DNA from: Lumbricus rubellus
Lineage: Eukaryota > Annelida > Clitellata > Crassiclitellata > Lumbricidae
Assembly (NCBI GenBank): GCA_945859605.1
Contig: OX243821.1
Coordinates: 2,639,376-2,703,375 of the forward strand
DNA length: 64,000 nucleotides
Direction: 5' to 3'
Shown: positions 52,411 through 62,676 of the stretch, piece after piece
Layout of the letters: every line of letters begins with the position of its first letter
Position numbering within the stretch: the stretch's first letter is position 1
Made by a program: the position numbers and the translations under genes
Notes under the pieces: generated by a model
The model's input: the letters and a program-made list of their open reading frames with translations, nothing else
What the model was told of the DNA's origin: nothing
Database searches by the model: none

Positions 52411-53864
52411 TGACAGTTACCATAGTTGTAAAAAACGGTTTTTTCGGTTTTTATTCTCTCACAAAAAACGTCGTTTTTTTCGTTTTTTATTTTCTCCATC
52501 GTTTTTTATCTTTTTTATTTTTATTTATCTTTATTTTTACATACATTTACTTCCCATTATTATTTCCCTTAATTTTAATTTTTGTCTGATATTTCTGATA
52601 TTTTCCGCCAACTCTCAAGGATTCAGTTAACTAAAGTCATTATTTCATCGTTTAACATCATCATTTAACCCTCAGGCTACCAAGCTTTTTTTGTAACACT
52701 GACTACCAAGGGGGGGGTGGTTACCACCCCCCCCCTGGATTTTGGGTTTGGTTTGAGATATCATAACTTGTAATACACCTATGGATTCAGCATTCATTTC
52801 TGCACAAAATGGTATATTTAGGTTTAAAATATATGAAAGCACCCCGAAGTTATAAATTTTTTACCGTAGGCACCCGTCGATTCCACAAAATGTATACTTT
52901 CGCATAAGCAAAATATTAGATTTTGTGTGTTTTTAACATAATTTATTTAATTAAAATAGTTTACATATAATAAAGTCCAATATTCAACTATAAAAACTAG
53001 TAATAAGTTAGTTTTAGTTACAATAAAAAGAGAAAAAACATGTAAAACATGCTGAAAAACGTTTACGCAGACTTATCGGTGTGCGTTGTAAAAAAAACCC
53101 AACATTTTCACACATTTAAATTTATTTTGAGCACTTCCGGTCATCAAATGTCAAATTAATTGGTATCAAAAAATAGCCCTAAATGCCCTCTATAGAATGG
53201 CATAATTTACTTCTCTTAAAAAATAAATTATGAATAATATTTAATAGGAAAAACATGAAAATTTTATGAAAATAAAACACCTTTTTATATATTTTAATTT
53301 ATTTTGAGCACTTCCGGTTGTCCAAAGACAACTCCGTGACCACCACAATGTAGCCCCACATTCCCTCTACAGAATGGTGTAATTGGTGTCTCTTCATGTC
53401 AAAGGACGGATACGATACAGCCGATATTCTAAGGGGGGGGGGGTGGTATCCACTCCACCCCTGGTGCCTCGGGTATATCGGGTATAACTTTTGAATGGTA
53501 TGGTATATCATCACACATTTTAGCTCAAAATGTGTGCAAATGAATCCTCTACAGCCACCTAAAACGTCAAAATTTTATTCCTAACGAAAAAAGTTTGATT
53601 TGGGAAAAACCTAGGGGGGGGGGGTGGATACCACCCCCCCCTGGTAGCCCGAGGGTTAAGAGATAGCCTGCGTGTTGTAGGTTCCTAATCTAGATTTTCG
53701 TGGTTAAAATGCGGTTTTAGATGTAGCAAAGTCAAATTAGTTTCCGTTTCCGTTTTTTATCGTTTGCTTGTCGTTTTTTTTATTTTTTTGGGTAAAAAAC
53801 GTCGTTTTTACCGTTTTTTAAAAATTTTGTTTTCATGGTTTTTTTTTACATCCATGACAGTTAC
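52411..53864. mobile_element. Mutator-like element interrupted by a piggyBac-like MITE
   Basis: TGACAGTTAC is duplicated at 52411-52420 and 53855-53864 inside a family H copy. The inserted termini, CATAGTTGTAAAAAACGG and the complement of TGGATGTAAAAAAAAACC, are inverted. AAAAAACGTCGTTTTTT-type palindromes line both sides. Removing the nested MITE leaves about 440 bp. A 10-bp duplication fits Mutator-like elements, with hAT less likely. Confidence 0.7.
52665..53659. mobile_element. piggyBac-like MITE, copy 2 (nested)
   Basis: TTAA flanks 52669-53655. Apart from small indels (including an extra TACTTTCGCATAAGC segment and a repeated CATGTAAAA) it matches copy 1 base for base over most of its length. 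Recent mobility is likely. Confidence 0.88.
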
Positions 53865-54065
53865 TGTAGAGTTATAGTAGTGGTTTTTGTTGTTGTTATG
53901 ATCATGTAGGGCCATTGTAGGCATTCAACGATAACATTAATTAGCCGTGAGTTGACGGAAGTATTTAATACATGGGAGAAATATATTTAAAGGTGTTTAA
54001 AAAAGGTTTTTGATTTTTTTTAAATTCAGTGTTTAATTAAGTACATCTTGCGGCAAACAAAAAGA
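53865..54065 (-). repeat. Family H end and core box
   Basis: TGTAGAGTTATAGTAGTGG continues the host copy; TTTAAAGGTGTTTAAAAAAG at 53991; minus-strand tail TTTGCCGCAAGATGTAC at 54043-54059. Confidence 0.55.
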
Positions 54066-54182
54066 GAAAGGGCGCACTGAAGATGGCAATATGGCATTGT
54101 AGATTGGTGTGGAGAAGAAGCTGGGGCAAGCGGCCCCAGACAGACTCAATTATAGAGACATCGGACACCAAAGAGTCAACGG
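54066..54182 (+). pseudogene. LINE C-terminal relic
   Basis: GAAGATGGCAATATGGCATTG, GATTGGTGTGGAGAAGAAGC, CCAGACAGACTCAATTATAG: a worn version of the W-x-D-D-I / DR-W tail. Confidence 0.45.
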
Positions 54183-54249
54183 TTGATGCTGCTGCTGCTG
54201 ATGATGATGGTGATGATGATGGTGTTGGTGGTGGTGGTGGTGGTGGTGG

Positions 54250-54298
<49 letters not shown>

Positions 54299-54390
54299 GA
54301 CGACGACGACGATGATGACGACGACGAAGACGACGATGATGATGATGACGCTGAAGCTAACGATTACGACAACGATAGTAATAATAAGTT
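54183..54390 (+). repeat. GAT/GGT microsatellite and flank
   Basis: GCT, GGT and GAT units with a pure GAT core at about 54251-54296, then GAC/GAA mixtures and TTATGCAACAATCTTAATT. Confidence 0.85.
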
Positions 54391-54560
54391 ATGCAACAAT
54401 CTTAATTAACATCAATCTTATCTACTAACAGAACAGACAGCCTGCAATTATACACGGCGCTAATAGCAGTCTGCAAAGCACGACCGTCATATGGGTTCGA
54501 ACTCGTTACCTCTCGCTCTCCGTGCCACCGTGTTTCCAATGGAGCATGATAACGGTACAA
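54391..54560 (+). repeat. Family D with tRNA-like segment
   Basis: CAGACAGCCTGCAATTATAC, GTTCGAACTCGTTACCTC and GTGCCACCGTGTTTCC (minus-strand head at 54488-54545). Confidence 0.6.
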
Positions 54561-55054
54561 GATGCGACCGACATCGAGAATGGTTGAGAGAAACGGGGTC
54601 GGATTATTTTCTACCAATGGCACGAAGCTCACTTACCTATATATATACACCGTGTGAAATTTTATTCAAAGGTGTTTTTCAAGTCCACGGTCGGGTATTA
54701 TGAATACTTGAGCATTTTATTTTTGTGTGTGAAAAACTTGGCGTTTCAATGGCATTATAATTTTAGCAGGCTGCAGGCCAGGGTGCCGCTGGGGTCTAAG
54801 CAAAATAGGGTAACGATCCGGGAGGGGGCGGAGTAGCCCGTCACCAGAAAATCCTTGCGAATTAAGTTTTTATGGTGCACTGTAACATACAAACAGCCAA
54901 ATTCAGAACCGGAATTTTTAAAAATGTGGTAACCCTTCTCAATGTGCTCAGTAAACCTGACTGTGGAATCCCCAGACAGGGCAAACACAAAAGGGTTTAT
55001 TAAACATGTGTTACATTGAGCGAAATCGCCCTTTATTAACGGACGATTTCAGTA
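54561..55054 (-). repeat. Family A, inverted, and unassigned flank
   Basis: Box TTCAAAGGTGTTTTTCAAG at 54664, GCAGGCCAGGGTGCCGCTGG, AACGATCCGGGAGGGGG, TCACCAGAAAATCCTTGC. 54900-55050 has no assignment. Confidence 0.6.
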
Positions 55055-55215
55055 CGAATCCACCTCAAGCCGCCGCGTATTACACTGAGCAAGTCTTTCA
55101 CTCCCAATAATTGCTCATGTTCTTTGGCGTGAAACTCCGTTTCAGTGTCCGCGCTGTAGTCGCGAGCACCTCTGAAAAGAAATCCTAAGTGGCGCTATAT
55201 CAAAAGCTTGTACAA
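55055..55215 (+). repeat. Diverged family C SINE
   Basis: ACGAATCCACCTCAAGCC, GAGCAAGTCTTTCACTCC, TTTGGCGTGAAACTCCG, CAGTGTCCGCGCTG and GTGGCGCTATATCAAAAG follow family C order with many changes. Confidence 0.6.
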
Positions 55216-55556
55216 ACTCCACCTCTCGCTATATCCCCACAGATCCTTCACTCGAAACTTAAAACACCTTTAAATACAATGTTCTACGGTATATAATTAT
55301 AAGTAAGTCTGAAGAATTTGCGTTTTCGTGGATCCTATCCTTATTCTTCCACTTCCCCCCAATGTCCCACGCCATTCCAACTCTAAGCATCATCCACCAT
55401 AAGTTAGTCGTCTGTCTAACTTCCTCGCCTGACTCACCGGATCTTGACTCCCCCGCCTATCGATTTTGCTTTGATTCAGGGCCTGCGCATCTAAAGAGGT
55501 GTGTATTCTGTATCGTGTTCAGTCTATTGATTGAGGGATATCATGGTGGTTATTTG
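55216..55556. repeat. Family A core box and unassigned pyrimidine-rich stretch
   Basis: AAAACACCTTTAAATACAATG at 55260 then TATATAATTATAAGTAAG. 55330-55480 is pyrimidine-rich with no match elsewhere here. 55500-55556 starts the family B-related SINE (GTTCAGTCTATTGATTGAGG). Confidence 0.45.
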
Positions 55557-55771
55557 TTTGTATGTGCACTTGTTATAGCGCCCCTTCAAGCTCTCTCTTC
55601 TACTCAGAGGCGCTCCCGATGCAGAGCGGACACTGCATCAGAGTTTCACGCCTAAGCGCTGAGTAATTGTAAGTGAAGGACTTTCCCAAGGTCCTTACGC
55701 GGCGAGGTGGATTCGAACCTCGGACCTTCCGGCTCCAAGGCAACGACGCCACCACTAGACCACCGCGCCCC
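55557..55771 (-). repeat. Family C SINE, full length
   Basis: On the minus strand it starts GGGGCGCGGTGGTCTAGTGG and keeps the B box GGTTCGAATCC, CTTGGGAAAGTCCTTCAC, GGGAGCGCCTCTGAGTAG and GGGGCGCTATAACAAGTGCA. It splits a family B-related SINE whose halves are GATATCATGGTGGTTATTTG and TTAGGTGGCTTATAACGC. Confidence 0.85.
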
Positions 55772-56040
55772 ATTAGGTGGCTTATAACGCGAATAAACAC
55801 GGGTTTAATCCTATGTGTATTAGGACAGTTATGGAGCTTCGTAATTATAGAGATGAGGTTAATAAAATGATTAGCCTACTGATGTTGGCTGCTGTGACAG
55901 TGTGGGGCAGCATTAGCAGTAGACTAACACTAATAATATTATTATAGTCTGTTAATATGGTTGAAGAAGACACCAACAAAGAAAAATTGATGAAATACGA
56001 GTTCACGGGAGTATTTAAATGCTTAGAGATAATTTTTAAA
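55772..56040 (+). repeat. Family B-related SINE, remainder, and core box
   Basis: TTATAACGCGAATAAACACG, GAGCTTCGTAATTATAGAG, TTCACGGGAGTATTTAAATG and AATTTTTAAAAGGTGTCTAA (56033). Confidence 0.5.
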
Positions 56041-56301
56041 AGGTGTCTAATTTTGTCTAATTTTGTCTAATTTTGTCTTTTCGCGTATTCTTTCATTGAG
56101 TGTTTGACAAAGTCTGTTACAAATTCGCACTTTCTTATAATAATTTTTTGTTCTAATTTGCTTTAATTGATCAATCTGGTTGACAGACCGCAACCCGTTG
56201 TAGTGTGCAAATACGAGGTTGAAACATTTCACAAGAACACATAATACATAAATTTTAACAACTAACAGAACAGACATACGCATTAAAAAAAATGTGGGTA
56301 G
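56041..56301. repeat. TAATTTTGTC triplication and family G
   Basis: TAATTTTGTC occurs three times at 56047-56077. GTTACAAATTCGCACTTTC starts family G, as at 40515. Confidence 0.5.
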
Positions 56302-56560
56302 ATTGGTTTATACCCCTGATGGTCTATATCGGCATAGTCCATCGGGGCACAGATTATTTCATCACCCCAGAATAGCTTTAAGCTGGGTTTAGATTATTTT
56401 CTGACAACGGCTGAATTAGCAGTAGTGTAGGGCCTGTAGGCTAATAGTGATGGTACTCATTTGATTCAATGATGAAATTGGTGAGCAGTGAGTCGACGGC
56501 AACATATAATATTTTGTGAGAATTTTTTTAAGGTGTCCAATAATGTTTTTTACATCCTGT
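56302..56560. repeat. Foldback element, copy 4, and core box
   Basis: CCCCTGATGGTCTATATCGG, GCATAGTCCATCGGGG, ATTATTTCATCACCCC, AGCTTTAAGCTGGG. Box TTTTAAGGTGTCCAATAA at 56528. Confidence 0.6.
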
Positions 56561-56870
56561 TTTTATTCAGTGCTTATCGAAAAGGGATGCCACTCTGAAT
56601 TTTAAAGAATGTCTGATCAGATCGATTAAAAAGGCTAGAAAAAGCTAGATTTAGAATTTGTCTCAGAAATGCGTTGATTTTTTTTATTGGAAGGGGTGGG
56701 TGGGCGAAGATTCTACGCTTGAAATTTCTGATAATCTGTTTTAGTCTTTCGGTCATAAGCATAAGACATTAATATGCATCGAGTCGACTGAAGAATTTAT
56801 TGGGATCCTGAACATTATTTAAAGGTGTCTAAATAAAGTGTTACAGTTGTTCTTATATTGAGTGCCTAGC
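56561..56870. repeat. Family H and core box
   Basis: AGGGATGCCACTCTGAATTT, GATTAAAAAGGCTAGAAAA, TAATCTGTTTTAGTC; box TTTAAAGGTGTCTAAATAAAG at 56820. Confidence 0.55.
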
Positions 56871-57100
56871 AAACAAACGAGGCAGGCCGAAGTATGACAA
56901 TGAAGATTGGCGGAAGCTGAGGCATGAGGCACAGGACAGACTCGAGTGAAGAGACATTGTGAAGAATGCATCAGAAACCTACGGGCATTGAGCCCACGGT
57001 TGATGCTGCTGCTGATGATGGTGATGGTGGTGGTGATTATGATGATTATGATAATGACGACGATGACGTTGAAGCTAACGATAACGACAGTAATAATAAA
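56871..57100 (+). repeat. LINE C-terminal relic and short GAT array
   Basis: CGAGGCAGGCCGAAGTATGA, GATTGGCGGAAGCTGAGGC, CAGGACAGACTCGAGTG encode worn R-G-R-P-K, D-W-R-K-L, QDRLE. GATGCTGCTGCTGATGATG at 57001 leads to TTATGCAACAATCTCAATT. Confidence 0.55.
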
Positions 57101-57407
57101 TTATGCAACAATCTCAATTAACATCAATCTTAACTACTAACAGAACAGACAGCATGCAATAATTATACGCGGCACTATTAGCAGCCTACAAAGTGCGTCC
57201 GCCCTACTGGGCGCCAACACCTTACCTTCATGCCATTGCCATCGTGTTAACCAATGTTCTAACATACCCACCCCGATTGAACAACATGAGATCATGGACG
57301 GAACTATCAATGGAATAACTGACGAATGTAATAAATAATAGACAGCATTGAATGATGCTTGTACACAACGATGGCTGAGAAAAGAACTTTGCAAGACATA
57401 ACTCATT
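57101..57407 (+). repeat. Family D and flank
   Basis: CAGACAGCATGCAATAATTA, tRNA-like relic (57195-57250), GAACAACATGAGATCATGG. It parallels 49190-49460 closely. Confidence 0.55.
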
Positions 57408-58788
57408 TACAGCAATCTTTTTTTTTTCACCAAAGTTTAACGTCATCGTTTGGCGTCAAAGGCCGTTGACGACAAATTTACATCTTATACAGTACAGTAA
57501 CAAAGAATTCATAACGTCAGAGATATACTACGTATATAACATTGTAATAACAATATTATTGTTCGTTGTTTAACAGCAAGCTTAGCCATGACATAATGTT
57601 CTTGTTCAATGTCTTCTGTGACCATTGCTTAACAGCAAATGGTTAACTGATAATAACATCAACAATACAAGTTATGTTAAATCTTTTGCTTTGGCAAATT
57701 CATTAATATTTTACAGTACTTGTCACGTGCATCACGGTGCATGAAATGTCACAAACTTTTCTTGATTACTATTCTTATTACACATTTGATTCATAACTGA
57801 TACATACAGAAAATTTTAAACAGGCTAATATGAGATATGATTTTTTCCTCATAAAAGAGTAAAGACGACAAACAATATTCCAGCTCAATCATAGTACAAT
57901 GGCATGACATTCAATATTAACAACAGCAAGACACACATTGATGATTTTGTGAACATTTTTTAGCAAGTTGATTCATATACAATGTTTAAACTTCCTACAC
58001 AGTATTATAAACGACATCAATTACACAATTTTTCCTTTGGTTATTTGGTTTATGAGCCTATAAACAACACTTTGCATGTAACCGACATCAAGTAAATTCT
58101 TAGTATTGAAGTCTAATTTAAAAGAAACACATGCATTTCTTAGTATGTCAGATATATTTTCTTTTTTACAAGTTAATAATAAATGATCTATGTTCTCTGT
58201 AACTTTACATAAATTACAAAGACCACTGTCATGCTTCTTCATAAGATAAAGTCTTTCATTTAGATTAACTTTTCCTAATCTTAATCTTGAAATTTGAACC
58301 TCTTTTTTTCTATTAAGGTCAGTGAACTTCAGGTTTGTGTTCACTACTGGACATATAAATTTATAGTGATGACCCTTATGATCACTGTCATAGTTTCTCT
58401 GCCAACTGTCAATTACATACAATTTTATAATTGAAAACACTTCTTGCAGTTCCAGATAATTTGTTGAGTTAACAATTGGCATGCTCAGTGATTGCTTTGC
58501 TAAAGCATCCGCTCTTTCGTTACCAGATATATTTACATGACTCGGGATCCAGATCAAATGCACTTTACTTATTTTAATTTCATTAAAGGCTCGTATTGTT
58601 TCTTGCAATAAGTTTGATCGGGACTTTGTAAAGGAATTCTTAATAGCAGTAAGAACACTTAAAGAGTCCGAAAAAATAGCAAAATCTTTAAGGTCTTGCT
58701 TTTCATTTTCTGATATCCAGGAGAATACTTCTTTAATAGCAGTTAGTTCCGCAGCAAATATGCTAGAATAGTCACAAATACAGCAATC
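57408..58788 (-). mobile_element. 5'-truncated RNase H LINE insertion
   Basis: TACAGCAATC is repeated at 57408-57417 and 58779-58788. The LINE runs on the minus strand from 58778 to a 10-base poly(A) seen as T's at 57418-57427, preceded by its 3' UTR end (GACGTTAAACTTTGGTG and GTCAACGGCCTTTGACGCC). The interrupted site, GACATAACTCATT / ATGAAGCTGACTTGCTTAT, has intact equivalents at 49460-49520 and 49590-49650. All hallmarks of target-primed reverse transcription are present. Confidence 0.88.
58021..58778 (-). CDS. RNase H C-terminal domain of an I-like LINE (partial)
   Basis: An open frame enters at the truncation point and ends with a stop at 58021, about 250 residues. It starts at YSSIFAAELTAIKEV (the catalytic Glu motif), continues FSDSLSVLTAI (third motif) and LIWIPSHVNISGNERAD (His and Asp), and ends with LCNLCKVTENIDHLLLTC, a Cys-His motif. 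The first Asp motif and everything upstream are missing, so the product cannot be an active RNase H. No internal stop is present, unlike the 18.3-kb copy. An internal ATG lies at 58608. Confidence 0.85.
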
Positions 58789-59084
58789 ATGAAGCTGACT
58801 TGCTTATAATACCGTTCAAGATTTCACTTAAAGGTGTTTTAGATTCAAAAGCGGATATTATGCTTATTTAAGGCTTTATTTTTCGGTGTAAAACCGTCAC
58901 AATGACATTTCGGAGGTAATATTTCTTCAGCAGGTGGCCTAAGCAAAATGGGGTGAAGAATGAAGATCCGTGACAAAAGTGCACTATTAACGATTTAATT
59001 TCGCAAAGATTTTCTGGGAAGGCTAATTCCGGATCGTTGCCACATTTTGCTTAGGCCATTTTTACTAAATATAGTTTAGTATAC
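58789..59084. repeat. Family A in inverted pair
   Basis: Box TTAAAGGTGTTTTAGATTC at 58827. An inverted family A end (GGCCTAAGCAAAATGGGG, 58937) faces a + strand family A fragment (ATTAACGATTTAATTTCGC to CACATTTTGCTTAGGCC, 58987-59065), forming a palindromic pair. Confidence 0.6.
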
Positions 59085-59091
59085 ATATAAA

Positions 59092-59125
<34 letters not shown>

Positions 59126-59132
59126 CTTTTTT

Positions 59133-59208
<76 letters not shown>

Positions 59209-59210
59209 TC
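59085..59210. repeat. TATG/TA microsatellite
   Basis: TATATG units at 59085-59120 and pure TA from 59138 to 59204. Confidence 0.9.
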
Positions 59211-59455
59211 GCGTGCGGTTTGAGGGGACTCAATGTTCCGCCGTTATCGTGGGGCCTTATATCTGGACATATAAATATAACTGACCACGAGTGACCGCGC
59301 CTGGTTTGTGGGGTCTCAGGACCGCATAAACGGGATATATAATTCGAGGTCCGCGTAAAGAGTGTATATATATGCACTGTTCATCTCGGGTGTTTTATGA
59401 GGACTTATGTTGGTCATAAATATTATATACGATTGATTGGATGATGGCTAATGAG
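59211..59455. repeat. Degenerate GACCACGAGT repeat region
   Basis: TATAACTGACCACGAGTGACC, GGTTTGTGGGGTCTCAGG and GTTTTATGAGGACTTATG are related to the 45-bp repeats at 62440-62676. Confidence 0.5.
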
Positions 59456-59773
59456 TATAAATGTATCCATGGTTTAACGACAGCTTATGACAACAGAGGC
59501 CGTTGCCATCGTCAAAAATTTGTTCGGCATATTAATTACAGCATATATAATAAATATTATATTTATCTCTTGTAACGTACAGAAACTTATTATCATTATG
59601 ATTGTGCCAACCACGTGTATATTTATATTTTGGAGGAAATAACATGCAATCGGCAGCAGTGTGCTTTAATTTCAATTCTTGTGGACGCCAATACAAACCG
59701 ATCTATAATAGGCATTAGCCTAATTGGTTTTCACTTCATTCGTGCTATAATTATACTGATATTCGATTAAGTA
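59456..59773 (-). repeat. LINE-like 3' tail and unassigned sequence
   Basis: On the minus strand GGCAACGGCCTCTGTTGTCA, AAGCTGTCGTTAAACC (59475-59510) matches the RNase H LINE 3' end. 59530-59773 has no assignment. Confidence 0.5.
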
Positions 59774-60990
59774 ATGTAGGGCAGTGTTTAATCTAGACGT
59801 CTCTGGGGGGGAAGTTCTCCCCCAGGATTGACATTTCCCCCAGAAAAATTTGACAAAATGATATTAGTTTTTTTTACTGTTTTCATCATTGTTTTACATG
59901 AAGTGTTATAATAATATCGTGATATTATTTACTCTTGTATGATTATAACGACATTATTTACTAATATAATATATGATACTATCATGTTGCAATGAGTAGG
60001 CTATAACTTACTGTATATATTAGTATAAACACTATTTTTGCCTAACTAAAAACAGAGATGACATCCCTCCAGAAAAATATGGCAAAATGATAATAGTTTT
60101 TAGCTGCTGCTTACATCATCGCATTACATTAACTGTTACAATATTTAATATTATAATATACCGTAATATTATTTACTATTATATGGTACAGTAATTATTT
60201 ACCATTATAAATGCTTAAAATGCTACCATTGCAATGTGGAAATTCAAAGAGTTTCTGATGAGGCTCTGAACAAGTATAGGTATTTTGTTAAGATGACACT
60301 TTAAAATGCTGCCATTGCAATGTGGAAATTCAAAACGTTTGTGATGACACCTTAAAATGCTACCATTGCAATGTGGAAATTCAAAGAGTTTCTGATGAGG
60401 CTCTGAACAAGCACAGGTATTTTGTTAAGATGACACCTTAAAATGCTACCATTGCAATGTGGAAACTCAAAATTTTTCTGATGATGCTCTGAACAAGCAC
60501 ATGCATTTTGTTAAGATGACACCTTAAAATGCTACCATTGCAATGTGGAAATTCAAAAAGTCTCTGATGAGGCTCTGAACAAGTACAGGCATTTTGTTAG
60601 GATGGTACCTTAAAATGCTACCATTGCAATGTGGAAATTCAACATTTTTTTGATGATGCTCTGAACAAGCACAGGCATTTTGTTAAGATGACACCTTAAA
60701 ATGCTACCATTGCAATGTGGAAATTCAACATTTTTTTGATGATGCTCTGAACAAGCACAGGCATTTTGTTAAGATGACACCTTAAAATGCTACCATTGCA
60801 ATGTGGAAATTCAAAAAGTTTATGATGGGGAGGGGAATCCCCCTCCCCATACCCCTCACCTTACGGGTCTCGGTGCTACGCGCCTCACGAGCGTCCTTCT
60901 GAAGTTCTGACGCTCGATTATCTCCCCCCCCCCCAGAAACATGACTTCCCCCCCAGCGGAGAGGGACTAGATTAAACACTGAATGCAGGG
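59774..60990. mobile_element. hAT-like non-autonomous element with 86-bp tandem array
   Basis: Termini CAGTGTTTAATCTAG (59782) and CTAGATTAAACACTG (to 60981) are inverted, followed inward by G-run/C-run GGGGGGGAAG and CTTCCCCCCC. Flanks ATGTAGGG (59774-59781) and ATGCAGGG (60983-60990) form an 8-bp duplication with one change and a one-base offset. The left half contains a duplicated AT-rich module (59850-60000 and 60050-60200). There is no transposase. Confidence 0.8.
60221..60830. repeat. 86-bp tandem array
   Basis: The word TGCTACCATTGCAATGTGG starts at 60221, 60307, 60358, 60444, 60530, 60616, 60702 and 60788: period 86, with one unit shortened to 51. Each unit continues GATGAGGCTCTGAACAAG and CATTTTGTTAAGATGACACC. 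Confidence 0.92.
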
Positions 60991-61557
60991 CCTAATCGAA
61001 ATCAATCGCACGAATACTTTTCATCGCAACTAACTGCAAACTAATAAACTGCAAATGACCCACTCTGAAACAATGGCATACAAAAAGAGTTAGCCTATCC
61101 TTTGCCTCTCCATAGAGAGATATCATCAATTTCCTTTCCATAGGCAGATATTATCCGATGCCTCTAATGGCTCTGCATTAAAAGATGAAAAAGTTTGTTA
61201 GGTTAAATTGTTGTTCATGTCAATGAATTGAAATTCAGCTGGAACGCATTAAGAAGCGGCACGACATTTAATTTAGGCCTACGATATTTAATTTTTGGCC
61301 AACATAGCGTCCATCGTCTGGTTTGATGATCTGGGAAAAGATACCTTATCACATTTACTGTAGGCCTAGCAACTACTGTATGGCCCAATCCACACTCAGT
61401 GGAAGTTCCAATTTATGCGAAAAATAAATCATTGGAAATAATCTAAGCTTATCGCTTTAGCCTGCTAAAATAATTAGTCGCCATTGCATGGGTTTCAACG
61501 TCGGTCGCAAACAAGTTGGATTGATTAACAAAAATACTATATCTATTATAAGAGATA
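60991..61557. other. Unassigned stretch
   Basis: No gene and no match to the main families. It contains TAGGCCTA words and an AT-rich composition. Confidence 0.35.
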
Positions 61558-62170
61558 TACACTGTGCCCCATAAAAACACACCAAAAAACTTTGGCGTGA
61601 AACGCATGTAAGTCTAATGTTAAATAAGAAAAAGTAATGTTTCATTTAAGAAGATGTTCGAAGTGATGTCCCTTCGCTTGAATGCAGGCTATCAGCCTTG
61701 GCCGCCACTGTTCAATAGCTTTGTCAATGACACTCTGCTTCAACTGTGCCCACACAACGATGAGGCGCTCCTTCAACTCGTTGATGTCCCGTGTTGCTGT
61801 CTGGTAGACGCGTTCCTGTATTAGATCCCAAATTCTGTAGTCAACGGGATTGAGGTCTGGTGAGTTTGCTGGCCAGAGTTCCGGTCCAATGAAGCTTGGT
61901 GTTTCACATCGCAGCAACGCAATGGTGTCCTTTGCGCGATGTGCTGGCACACTGTCCTATAAGTCACTAATCTCTGTTTAAATGTTTCCAAACACGCCTA
62001 GTCTGCGTCACTGCCTCCAACACCTACCACTTCTGTGAGTAAGTAAAATGTAAAATATTTTGTTGCAAAATTATATGAGAAACAACGTACAAACTTTTAT
62101 TACAATTGGCTTAGTTTTATAGAAGATGTTTGAAAAGTTTTTTGGTGTGTTTTTTATGGGGCACAGTGTA
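61558..62170 (-). mobile_element. Mariner element, internally deleted
   Basis: TA flanks 61560-62168 (609 bp). The ends CACTGTGCCCCATAAAAA and its complement are inverted over about 30 bp (continuing ACACACCAAAAAACTTT). Full-length relatives are about twice as long, so the first part of the transposase is gone. Confidence 0.85.
61642..61977 (-). pseudogene. Tc1/mariner transposase C-terminus
   Basis: The minus strand reads DSVPAHRAKDTIALLRCETP, then LWPANSPDLNPVDYRIWDLI, QERVYQTATRDINELKERLI and ends HFEHLLK-stop at 61642. The Asp of DSVPAH and the Asp of NPVD are 37 residues apart, consistent with a D37D catalytic pair. A stop precedes DSV and the N-terminal DNA-binding domain and first Asp are absent, so it is non-functional. 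Confidence 0.8.
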
Positions 62171-62254
62171 GACTAAAATAGTATTTGATTAAATACATGT
62201 AGTAGCTGCATTTATGAAAGGTTTATTGCCTGAATCGGAGATCGATTGATGTAG
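62171..62254. other. Unassigned short flank
   Basis: Host sequence between the mariner element and the hAT terminus. Nothing recognised. Confidence 0.4.
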
Positions 62255-62439
62255 GCCAGCGGTTCTCAACCTGTGGGTCGCGACCCCCACGGGGGTCGCC
62301 TGACGATTTGCCAGAGGTCGCCTGAACCCTTGAAAATTTGTAAAAAATGTACTAGAAATTTCAACGATATATCAACACCATAGCAACTTAAAATAATTTT
62401 TTACATTTACTTCTGCTATGATTCATTCGATAGATTGCA
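62255..62439. mobile_element. hAT (Charlie-type) terminal fragment
   Basis: CAGCGGTTCTCAACCTGTGG then GTCGCGACCCC is the characteristic end of Charlie-type hAT elements. No opposite end is found before the tandem repeats at 62440. Confidence 0.75.
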
Positions 62440-62676
62440 TCAATTCGTGACTGCGCGTGGTTTATGAGGACTTGTATAGGCTATAACTGACCACGAGTCA
62501 CCACGCGTGATTTATGAGGACTTTTATATAACTGACCACGAGTCACCACGCGTGGTTTATGAGGACTTACATGTATATATAACTGACCACGAGTCACCAC
62601 GCGTGGTTTGTGAGGACTTATATATAACTGACCACGAGTCACCACGCGTGGTTTATGAGGACTTATATATAACTGA
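62440..62676. repeat. 45-bp tandem repeat with 12-bp palindrome
   Basis: The unit holds CTGACCACGAGTCACCACGC, GTGGTTTATGAGGACTTAT and ATATAA. CTGACCACGAG starts at about 62487, 62532, 62583, 62628 (period 45, one unit 51). ACCACGCGTGGT inside is its own reverse complement. The array ends at the LINE start. Confidence 0.85.
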
